DNA of 64,000 bases from Nocardia neocaledoniensis (lineage in GTDB: Bacteria > Actinomycetota > Actinomycetes > Mycobacteriales > Mycobacteriaceae), in NCBI RefSeq assembly GCF_003182135.1, contig NZ_QGTL01000009.1:246545-310544 (forward strand), in the 5' to 3' direction. Position 1 is the first letter of the stretch; each line of letters opens with the position of its first letter. The notes under the pieces are model-generated. The model was not told the origin of the DNA. It made no database searches and was given only the letters and a program-made list of their open reading frames with translations. This document shows positions 55,923 to 63,090 of the stretch, one piece after another. The position numbers and the translations under genes are program-made.

Positions 55923-57167
55923 GTGTTGGAGGTGCTGCGGCATCGAGGTTTCCGTCGGCTGTTCACCGCTCAGGTGGTCGCGCTGGTGGGTACCGGGCTG
56001 TTGACGGTGGCGTTGGGTCTGCTGGCCTTCGACATCGCCGGTGCCGACGCGGGTGCGGTGCTGGGCACGGCGCTGGCCATCAAGATGGTCGCCTATGTCG
56101 GTGTGGCGCCGGTGATTTCCGCGCTGACGGATCGGGTCCCGCGACGTGTGCTGTTGGTGTCGGCGGACGCGGTGCGTGCGGTCGTCGCGCTGGCACTGCC
56201 GTTTGTGAGCGATGTGTGGCAGATCTATCTGCTGATCTTCGTCCTGCAGGCGGCATCGGCGACCTTCACTCCTGCCTTCCAGGCCGTGATCCCCTCCGTG
56301 CTGGAGGACGAGGAGGACTACACGCGCGGGCTGTCGCTGTCGCGGCTGGCCTATGACCTCGAATCGCTGCTGAGCCCCGTGCTGGCCGCGGCGTTGCTGA
56401 CGGTGATCAGTTACAACTTGCTCTTCCTGGGGACTACGGCGGGTTTCGTCGTGTCGGCGGCGATGGTTGTGGGTACCCGGCTGCCGCGCCGGGTGCCCGT
56501 CGATCGGTCGGTGCCGCTCACTCGGCGCATCACCGGTGGCGCGCGGATCATGGCGGCCGACCCGGTGCTGCGTGGCCTGCTCGCGATGAACCTCGCTGTT
56601 GGGGCCGCGACCGCGCTGGTCGTGGTCAATACCGTCGTCTACGTCCGCGACCTGCTCGCGGGCCCGGCGTCCGCGGTCGCCATCGCTCTGGGCGTCTATG
56701 GTGCCGGATCGATGGTCGTGGCGATCTCGGTGCCCCGGTTGCTCGCCGTGATGCCCGACCGTCGGTTGATGTTGACCGGCTGTACCGTGTTGCCCATCGG
56801 TCTGGCCATCGCGGCAGTCCTTGCTGCCGTCGAGCCTGCCCCGGTAGCGGGATGGGTTCTGCTCGCGCTGGCATGGTTGTTGCTCGGGGCGGGAGCGTCG
56901 ATGATCAACACCCCGGCGGCGCGGCTGCTGCGGGCGCGATCCGACGACGCGACGCGTCCGGCGGTGTTCACCGCCCAGTTCTCGTTGTCGCACGCGTGTT
57001 TTCTGCTGACCTACCCCATCGCGGGCTGGGTCGGCGCGGTGGTGGGGCAGTTCGGCGCGGCGGTGGTGTTGGCAGTGCTGGCTACACTGGCCGGGATCAC
57101 GGCCGCGCGGCTGTGGCCGCAGACGACGGCCACGGTGCCGCAGGCCCAGAGAGTCGAAAGTCGGTGA
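55923..57167 (+). CDS. MFS transporter
   Basis: A 414-residue major facilitator protein with twelve predicted helices, opening with RHRGFRRLFTAQVVALVGTG and the loop motif LTDRVPRRVLLVSADAVRAV between helices 2 and 3. It resembles the enterobactin-exporter-like (EntS/MFS_3) group. GTG 55923 follows CAGGAGG. The ArsR-family gene begins 6 bp after the stop, and CopC overlaps ArsR, so the three form one operon. Substrate unknown, though the neighbours suggest metal handling. Confidence 0.88.
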   Translation: MLEVLRHRGFRRLFTAQVVALVGTGLLTVALGLLAFDIAGADAGAVLGTALAIKMVAYVGVAPVISALTDRVPRRVLLVSADAVRAVVALALPFVSDVWQIYLLIFVLQAASATFTPAFQAVIPSVLEDEEDYTRGLSLSRLAYDLESLLSPVLAAALLTVISYNLLFLGTTAGFVVSAAMVVGTRLPRRVPVDRSVPLTRRITGGARIMAADPVLRGLLAMNLAVGAATALVVVNTVVYVRDLLAGPASAVAIALGVYGAGSMVVAISVPRLLAVMPDRRLMLTGCTVLPIGLAIAAVLAAVEPAPVAGWVLLALAWLLLGAGASMINTPAARLLRARSDDATRPAVFTAQFSLSHACFLLTYPIAGWVGAVVGQFGAAVVLAVLATLAGITAARLWPQTTATVPQAQRVESR

Positions 57168-57173
57168 ACCAGG

Positions 57174-57548
57174 ATGACCGGGGAGCCCGGTTCGAACGCG
57201 AGTGCGCCGGTGGTGCCCAGTCTCGTTCATGCCGTCGAACCAGACTCCCCGCGTCTCGAGGCCGCGACGTCGGCGTTCCGGATGCTCGCTGATCCCACCC
57301 GCCTGCACATCCTGTGGATTCTGGCCAGTGGAGAAGCGGATGTCAGCGCACTGACCGAGGCCACAGCGGCCTCTCGGACCGCGGTGAGTCAGCACCTGGC
57401 GAAGCTGCGCTTCACCGGCATGGTCGAGACCCGCCGTGAGGGCCGACATATCGTCTATCGCATCAGAGACGGCCACCTCGCCCGGCTCGTTCGCGAAGGT
57501 CTCAATCTTGCCGATCACATGGTGACAGGAGAACAACCCCATGCATGA
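57174..57548 (+). CDS. ArsR-family helix-turn-helix regulator
   Basis: A 124-residue winged-helix repressor: FRMLADPTRLHILWILASGE (about residues 35-54), the recognition region ASRTAVSQHLAKLRFTGMVE, and the wing RREGRHIVYRIRDGHLARLV. It lacks the classic CVC metal site in helix 3, but histidines near the C-terminus (GHLARLV, LADHMVTGEQPHA) resemble NmtR/KmtR/CzrA-type alpha-5 sites, so metal sensing is plausible. It should control its own MFS-arsR-copC operon. Confidence 0.88.
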   Translation: MTGEPGSNASAPVVPSLVHAVEPDSPRLEAATSAFRMLADPTRLHILWILASGEADVSALTEATAASRTAVSQHLAKLRFTGMVETRREGRHIVYRIRDGHLARLVREGLNLADHMVTGEQPHA

Positions 57549-58122
57549 GTCGATCCGCGCACTGCCCGCGACAGCGGTCACGATCGTAATGCGAACCGCG
57601 GCGGCGTTCGTGGCCGTGCTCGCCGCGCTGGCGCTGACAGCCGGTCCAGCAGCGGCGCATGCCGCGCTGTCGGGCAGCGACCCCGCGGACGGCGCACGCA
57701 TCGACACCGCGCCTACCCAGGTGAATTTGACCTTCAACGAAGCCATTCAGTCGACCTTCGCCGCGCTGACCGTGGTCGGACCCGACGGGCAGCACTACGA
57801 ACGTAGCGAACCGAAGACACAGGGCAAGACCTTGTCGACCGACCTGACCGGCTTGGGCCCGGCGGGGGTCTACACGGTCGGGTTCCGTGTCGTCTCCGAG
57901 GACGGGCACCCGATCCAGGGCAGCTACACCTTTGATTTGACCAAGGCTGCCCCGACCACTGCGGCGGACAGCGGCACGCCCGCATCGCCGACAACGCAAC
58001 CGGCCGCTGCCGAGACCGATGAGTCCAACGGGTTCCCGATGTGGATCTGGGCCGTGGCTGTGGTCGTCTTGCTGGGCGGTGGACTGGCAGTCGTTCTCGG
58101 TGCCGCCCGCCGCAAGAGCTGA
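57541..58122 (+). CDS. copC: CopC-domain copper-binding protein with C-terminal membrane anchor
   Basis: A 193-residue exported protein. The signal peptide ends AGPAAA before HAALSGSDPADGARI, so the mature chain would begin with the copper-ligand histidine. The CopC core follows (VNLTFNEAIQSTFAALTVVG, VGFRVVSEDGHPIQGSYTF, with DGHP). A Thr/Ala linker leads to one membrane helix (about 162-185). It overlaps the ArsR gene by 8 bp. It probably binds copper outside the membrane. A CopD partner is absent here. Confidence 0.9.
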   Translation: MHESIRALPATAVTIVMRTAAAFVAVLAALALTAGPAAAHAALSGSDPADGARIDTAPTQVNLTFNEAIQSTFAALTVVGPDGQHYERSEPKTQGKTLSTDLTGLGPAGVYTVGFRVVSEDGHPIQGSYTFDLTKAAPTTAADSGTPASPTTQPAAAETDESNGFPMWIWAVAVVVLLGGGLAVVLGAARRKS

Positions 58123-58132
58123 GCCCCGAGTG

Positions 58133-58508
58133 CTACTGCGGCGCGGGGCGTAGACCTGCGTCGATCGCAGCAGTGGCGAGGATGTGAAAGGTCTGATCGA
58201 CGGTTTCGGCCGAGGTCGTGAGTCCGCTCTCGATCCAGGTGCGAATGGCGGTGATGAGCATGCTGGTGACCATGGCGGCCTGCAGTGGCGGTGCCACGGA
58301 GGGAATTGTTGCGGGAGGTGCGTCGTTCGGTGAGGCGGGCGGTGAGGGTGTCGGTAATCTCGTCGTGGAGGGCGGACAGGAAAAAGGTGAGGCCCCGGTC
58401 CTTGGCCATGATCCGGTAGAGCTCCGGCTCGGCGCCGAGGTGATGCAGCGAGGGGTGCGTGTCGTTGGTGCTGGCACCGCTGGTCGTGGCGATCGGATGG
58501 GCACTCAA
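58133..58508 (-). pseudogene. Frameshifted TetR-family C-terminal domain
   Basis: One frame reads NDTHPSLHHLGAEPELYRIM, AKDRGLTFFLSALHDEITDT and ends near 58310. The continuation (PPLQAAMVTSMLITAIRTWI, SAETVDQTFHILATAAIDAG) is in another frame to a stop at 58133. Together they form a TetR ligand domain. The DNA-binding half is absent upstream. One frameshift plus truncation makes this a dead gene unless a sequencing error is involved. Confidence 0.7.
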
Positions 58509-58675
58509 CCTTGTGAGCGTGGCCGATTTCTTCGACTTCGAGTGAAGCTCGCCCTACACCAGCTCAGGAAAGTCGTCCTCGGCCGAACAGTTCGTCGCGA
58601 CGATCACCGGTGAATCTCGACGTCGGCAGAGGGCCCGCCGAAGCCTCGCAGATCGGTGAATTCTGACGTCAACGC

Positions 58676-59503
58676 CTACTGGTGGCGCCAGACCTTGACT
58701 GATGAGATCAGCAGCAGCGCGGTCAGAATCGGAATGAGGGCGGCACTGGGAACCACACCGAGCAGCAGCCCGCCCACGACCGTTCCCGCGATCGAACCGG
58801 CAGCCATGACGAAGACGAATCGGGTATTGGCGCCCAGGATCTGGAAGCTGTCGTCGCGGCTGTAGCGGGCGAATGCGACCAACATGGTCGGCAACGACAC
58901 CATCAGCGACAGGCTCCCGGCTACCTTGATATCCACGCCGAACAGCAACACGATCGTCGGAATCAGCAGCTCCCCACCGGCCACACCCATCAGCGCGGCC
59001 ACGATCCCGATCCCGACCCCGGCTATCACTGCCGTGATGACTCGCGCCGACGTCGGCAACTCCACAGTGTCGAGGTGCCCGAGGTGACTGACCGCCAGGG
59101 CGGCGGCGATCAGGACCAACAGCCCGGCCAAGACCCGGTAGAGGGTGCGCGAATGCATCTTCGTGGCCCAACTCGCGCCGAGCCAGGCACCGACGAGGCT
59201 GCCCGCGAGCAGGTTCACCGCGATCGTCGCGTGCTGGCTCACTTCCGAATACGGCAGGGCAAGCAGCCTGGCGGGCAGGGCGGTCAGGACCACGATCAGG
59301 CTCATCGCCTTGTTCAGGATGACCGCGTGCAGGGCGGCGAATCCGAAGAGCCCGATCAGTAGCGGCAGCCGGAACTCCGCGCCTCCGAGCCCGATCCGCC
59401 CGCCCAATACACCGATCACCGCACCGGACGCGAAGACCAGCAGCAACGCGCCCCGCCGGGCCGTGGCCGTCGATCCGGTCGGCTCGTCAACTACCTCGCT
59501 CAC
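58676..59503 (-). CDS. TauE/SafE-family (sulfite exporter-like) membrane permease
   Basis: A 275-residue protein with about eight hydrophobic segments and the two-fold TauE/SafE pattern: GAVIGVLGGRIGLGGAEFRL in the first half and GIGIVAALMGVAGGELLIPT in the second. These permeases carry sulfite, sulfoacetate or other organic anions. The substrate is not determined. GTG 59503 has no ribosome site, but TACCGT lies exactly 7 nt upstream, so a leaderless mRNA is likely. GTG 59536 is also in frame. Confidence 0.87.
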   Translation of the reverse strand: MSEVVDEPTGSTATARRGALLLVFASGAVIGVLGGRIGLGGAEFRLPLLIGLFGFAALHAVILNKAMSLIVVLTALPARLLALPYSEVSQHATIAVNLLAGSLVGAWLGASWATKMHSRTLYRVLAGLLVLIAAALAVSHLGHLDTVELPTSARVITAVIAGVGIGIVAALMGVAGGELLIPTIVLLFGVDIKVAGSLSLMVSLPTMLVAFARYSRDDSFQILGANTRFVFVMAAGSIAGTVVGGLLLGVVPSAALIPILTALLLISSVKVWRHQ

Positions 59504-60116
59504 ACGCCGGACGGTACGGTGCCGCAGCGACCTCACCGCGCCCGGCCAAGGTGAAGTCAGGATTCACCGATACCGAAATCCGGCACCAGGATGCGATGTC
59601 AGACTTCGCCGATCGGTGACGTCGAGACTCACCCCCAGAACCATGGTCTCGACCACTCTGTCAGCGGTGGTGTTCGGGGGCTTGATCGTCTTGCCCGCGC
59701 GCTGTTTCGTACCGGGCTCGTCCCGCGATTGTCGGCAGGGCTGATCATTGCCGGAAAGTGCTGATTCTCCTGTTCGCGGCCGCGGAGAATTGGATGGTCC
59801 TCGGATCGGTGGCCATGCTGATCGGCTCAGTACCGTTGAGCGCGGTAGCGCTACGCGGCAGGGTCGGCCTGCCGCTCGATCCGGTGAGTGGCGCGTCGTT
59901 GCGGTAAGGGGAGGATGGGCGCCGCGATCGGTGCTGACGGAGGATCTGGATCTGTCCGGCGCTCGCGCGGATGGATTCGACGATCATGCCGGAGGTGCCC
60001 GCGGCGCTCTCTCCGGAGCCGGAGTGGTGGCGGCGTCGAGATTCGGCCCGCCATCGCGGCCGGTACTCGATGTACTTTGCCTGTCGCCAGGATCAGCACT
60101 GACCGATGGCCGCTGT
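59504..60116. other. Intergenic, 613 bp, with a decayed membrane-protein tail
   Basis: Plus-strand 59698-59907 reads ALFRTGLVPRLSAGLIIAGK in one frame, then VLILLFAAAENWMVLGSVAM and LIGSVPLSAVALRG in the next. It resembles the C-terminal helices of a DUF4386-like protein broken by a frameshift. The rest holds nothing I can name. Confidence 0.45.
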
Positions 60117-60515
60117 TCAGAGAATCGGGATGTCAGGTGGGATCTGCAGCGCGATGGCGACCAGCGTGTGGACCCGGCCGGCGATGATGGCCAGCAGGCC
60201 TTGCATCGCTGTCGGCGCACCCTCGATCGTGGCTTGTAGCGTCTTCAGATCGTCGTCGAGGCGCGCGAGGCTCGACGCGACGTCGCCAGGTCCGCCGGAC
60301 AACGCTGCCGCGATCTCCTCAAGCGAAATCCCTTGAGATTCCAGCTGTTTGATCAGAGCTATCCGATCGACGGCAGCGGGATCGTAGAGGCGGTAATTGC
60401 CTGCCGAACGACCGGCCGGTGCCAGCAATCCCAGGTTCGTGTAGTAGTCGACGGTCCGGGTGCTGACCTGCGCGCTCGTGGCCAGTTCGCCGATCCGGAT
60501 CAGTCGTTCGGACAT
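60117..60515 (-). CDS. MerR-family regulator, copy 2
   Basis: A 132-residue paralogue of the MerR gene at 37050, same length and same C-terminus (LVAIALQIPPDIPIL). The winged helix reads LIRIGELATSAQVSTRTVDY and NYRLYDPAAVDRIALIKQLE. The true start is ATG 60515 with GGGAGATG upstream. A much longer open frame is antisense to the CNNM gene and is not coding. It is divergent from the copy 2 CNNM operon. No metal-binding cysteines are seen. Confidence 0.9.
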   Translation of the reverse strand: MSERLIRIGELATSAQVSTRTVDYYTNLGLLAPAGRSAGNYRLYDPAAVDRIALIKQLESQGISLEEIAAALSGGPGDVASSLARLDDDLKTLQATIEGAPTAMQGLLAIIAGRVHTLVAIALQIPPDIPIL

Positions 60516-60557
60516 CGGCGCATCTCCCTTCGCGTGGCCTTTCGCTACCCCTAACCA

Positions 60558-60578
60558 TACAGTCCAACGTGCTACTCT
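60558..60578 (+). promoter_or_regulatory. MerR-type operator/promoter of CNNM operon, copy 2
   Basis: TACAGT (60558) and TACTCT (60573) stand 15 nt apart, as in copy 1. TACTCT is 7 nt before ATG 60586. The surrounding sequence has diverged more than these boxes, which supports selection on them. Confidence 0.55.
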
Positions 60579-60585
60579 GGCGGGC

Positions 60586-60681
60586 ATGCCTGATGGAGAA
60601 ACCGACGACGAAGGTCCGTCTCGATTGCCCCGCGCTGTGGTGAGTGTTCTACTGCGCAGTGACGGGGTGAGAGTGTGCTGA
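60586..60681 (+). CDS. Conserved 31-residue ORF overlapping the CNNM start, copy 2
   Basis: Opens MPDGETDDEGPSRLPRAV, continues with a four-residue insertion relative to copy 1 (VVSVLLRSDGVRVC), and stops inside the CNNM reading frame with the same 7-bp overlap. The length change between copies is a multiple of three, as expected for a translated frame. Confidence 0.6.
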   Translation: MPDGETDDEGPSRLPRAVVSVLLRSDGVRVC

Positions 60682-62039
60682 CTGTACTCAGCGTGGTTGC
60701 GGGCGTTGTAGTGGTCCTGTTGATCACCGCGGTGACCGGATATTTCGTTGCCCAGGAATTCGCCTATATGGCGGTGGACCGGTCGCGGCTGGCCGCGCAG
60801 GCCGAGACCGGCGACGCATCGGCGGGTCGCGCGCTGGCGGTCACCCGGCGGACGTCGTTCATGTTGTCGGGGGCCCAGCTCGGGATCACGGTGACCGGCC
60901 TGCTCGTCGGCTATGTGGCCGAACCGCTGATCGGCCGTGGCCTCGGTGAATTGTTCGGGGGAGTCGGGATACCGGCCGCGGTGGGTATCGGCATCGGTAC
61001 GGTGCTGGCGATCGGATTCTCGACCATCGTGCAGATGCTGTTCGGTGAGCTGTTCCCGAAGAACCTCGCGATCGCTCGTCCCGAGCCGGTCGCGCGCTGG
61101 CTGGCCCGTTCGACCACCCTGTATCTGCGGATATTCGGTTGGCTGATCTGGCTTTTCGATCAATCGTCGAACGTGCTGCTGCGCGCCTTGCGGATCGAAC
61201 CGGTCCATGACGTCGAGCATTCGGCGACCCCACGCGATCTCGAGCACATCGTCGCGGCCTCCCGCGACGCCGGTGAACTACCACGCGAATTGTCGACGCT
61301 GCTCGATCGGATCCTTGATTTCCCGTCCGCCACGGCCGAACACGCGATGATTCCCCGTTCGCAGGTAGACCTGATCGAGGTCGATGAACCGGTCGCCTCG
61401 GTGCTCGCCCGGATGAGCGCCGGGCACACCCGCTATCCCGTGGTCGGGAGCTCGAGCGACGATCTGCTTGGCACCATCGAACTGCACGACCTGCTCTATG
61501 GAACCCCGACCGGTACCGCGGGTGATCACCTGCGCCCAGCCGTGCTGGTCCCGGAATCGCTGGCCTTACCCGACGTCATTGCCCGCCTGAGCGAGGCTGG
61601 CCAGGAGATGGCGCTAGTCGTCGACGAATACGGCGGGTTCGCCGGCATCGTCACCGTCGAGGACATCGCCGAGGAACTCGTCGGTGAGATCGCCGACGAA
61701 CACGACTCCGGTACCACTCCGGAAATCGTTGCCGACGGCGAGGGTTGGCTCGTGCCGGGCGAGGTGCACATCGACGAAGTCGAACGGGTCATCGAGGTCG
61801 ACCTTCCCGCCGGTGACTACGAGACAGTCGCCGGGCTGGTCATCCATGCTTACGGCGGTCTGCCGGGCGTCGGTGATCGGGTCGAGATCACGGTGCCGCG
61901 CAGCGGCGCCGACTACATCGCCGACGAACCAGGTCCGGCCCGCACGGTGGTGGCCGAGGTCAGGGCCATCGGCAAGCATGTGCCGTCCTCGGTGTGGCTG
62001 ACCATCCGCACCGAACAGGCTGGAGACGTCGATGAGTAA
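60675..62039 (+). CDS. CNNM/CorC-type membrane protein, copy 2a
   Basis: A 454-residue paralogue of the protein at 37612, same length and domains (DUF21, CBS pair, CorC_HlyC). Most differences are conservative, for example PRSQVDLIEVDEPVASVLAR in the first CBS motif. GTG 60675 overlaps the small ORF. The next CNNM gene overlaps its stop by 8 bp, as in copy 1. Confidence 0.9.
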   Translation: MLTVLSVVAGVVVVLLITAVTGYFVAQEFAYMAVDRSRLAAQAETGDASAGRALAVTRRTSFMLSGAQLGITVTGLLVGYVAEPLIGRGLGELFGGVGIPAAVGIGIGTVLAIGFSTIVQMLFGELFPKNLAIARPEPVARWLARSTTLYLRIFGWLIWLFDQSSNVLLRALRIEPVHDVEHSATPRDLEHIVAASRDAGELPRELSTLLDRILDFPSATAEHAMIPRSQVDLIEVDEPVASVLARMSAGHTRYPVVGSSSDDLLGTIELHDLLYGTPTGTAGDHLRPAVLVPESLALPDVIARLSEAGQEMALVVDEYGGFAGIVTVEDIAEELVGEIADEHDSGTTPEIVADGEGWLVPGEVHIDEVERVIEVDLPAGDYETVAGLVIHAYGGLPGVGDRVEITVPRSGADYIADEPGPARTVVAEVRAIGKHVPSSVWLTIRTEQAGDVDE

Positions 62040-63066
62040 CCCATGGGTGGTCGTCGCGGTCACGATCGTGTTGATCGCCGCCAGCGCCTTCTTCGTCGCT
62101 GTCGAGTTCGCGCTGATCGCGGCGCGGCGACACCGGCTCGAGGATGCCGCGCCGAACAGTCGCGCCGCTCGTGCGGCATTGCGCAGTTCCGCGGAGTTGC
62201 CGGTGCTGCTGGCCGGGTCGCAGCTGGGCATCACGGTGTGCACGCTGGCACTGGGTGCGATCACCAAACCCGCTGTGCACCACTGGATCACCCCGCTCAT
62301 CGAGCACATGGGCGCGCCGCTGTGGATCGCCGACGTCGCGGGATTCGTGCTGGCGTTGATCGTGGTGACCTTCCTGCATCTGGTGGTCGGGGAGATGGCT
62401 CCCAAATCGTGGGCCATCGCGCATCCGGAGAAGTCCGCCACCATGCTGGCGATCCCGATGCGGGCGTTCATGGCGGTGACGCGGCCACTGCTGACGGCGT
62501 TGAACCACGCCGCCAACTGGTGCCTGCGCAAGGTCGGCGTCACCCCGGTCGACGAGGTCGACGCCGGGCAAGATCCGGCCGCCCTGCGCCACCTTGTCGA
62601 ACATTCCGCGACCGCGGGCACCCTCGACGAGCGCTACCGCGGAAACCTCACCAGCGCATTGGAACTCGAGCAGCTCACCGTCGGCGACATCGTTGTGCCG
62701 AATCCGGCCCCGAGCGCGGTCGCACCGGCCGCCAAGGTCGGTGACATCCAGCAGAGATCGCGCGAGACCGGTCACCTGCGGCTGCTGGTGCGCGACGGCG
62801 ACGAGGTCTTGGGCGTGGTCCATGTGCGCGATAGTCTGGCGGCGTCACCACAGACGACCGCGGCCGAGCTGATGCGGCCGGTGCTGCGGTTCGATGCCGA
62901 TGTGCCGGTCTACGAGGCGTTGCGGGTGATGAGGGAAAAGCGCCGACACTTCACACTGGTCACCACGTCGGCCGAATCAGAGTCGAGGATCGTCGGTCTG
63001 GTCACCATTACCGATGTCCTGCAGCGACTGCTTCTGGCGGGCGCGAGCAGCGACGCCACCACCTAG
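62032..63066 (+). CDS. CNNM-type membrane protein without CorC_HlyC domain, copy 2b
   Basis: A 344-residue paralogue of 38969-40003, starting with ATG (MSNPWVVVAVTIVLIAASAF) where copy 1 uses GTG. DUF21 and two CBS motifs are intact (LRFDADVPVYEALRVMREKR, GLVTITDVLQRLL). Matching lengths and overlaps show that the whole module duplicated as a unit. Confidence 0.88.
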   Translation: MSNPWVVVAVTIVLIAASAFFVAVEFALIAARRHRLEDAAPNSRAARAALRSSAELPVLLAGSQLGITVCTLALGAITKPAVHHWITPLIEHMGAPLWIADVAGFVLALIVVTFLHLVVGEMAPKSWAIAHPEKSATMLAIPMRAFMAVTRPLLTALNHAANWCLRKVGVTPVDEVDAGQDPAALRHLVEHSATAGTLDERYRGNLTSALELEQLTVGDIVVPNPAPSAVAPAAKVGDIQQRSRETGHLRLLVRDGDEVLGVVHVRDSLAASPQTTAAELMRPVLRFDADVPVYEALRVMREKRRHFTLVTTSAESESRIVGLVTITDVLQRLLLAGASSDATT

Positions 63067-63090
63067 TCAGGGCAGGTCGAGGGGGAGACT

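Noticed and set aside
60117..61247. 376-codon minus-strand frame ending in MerR copy 2
   Set aside because: Codons before ATG 60515 are antisense to CNNM-2a and the small ORF; the copy 1 MerR has exactly 132 residues.
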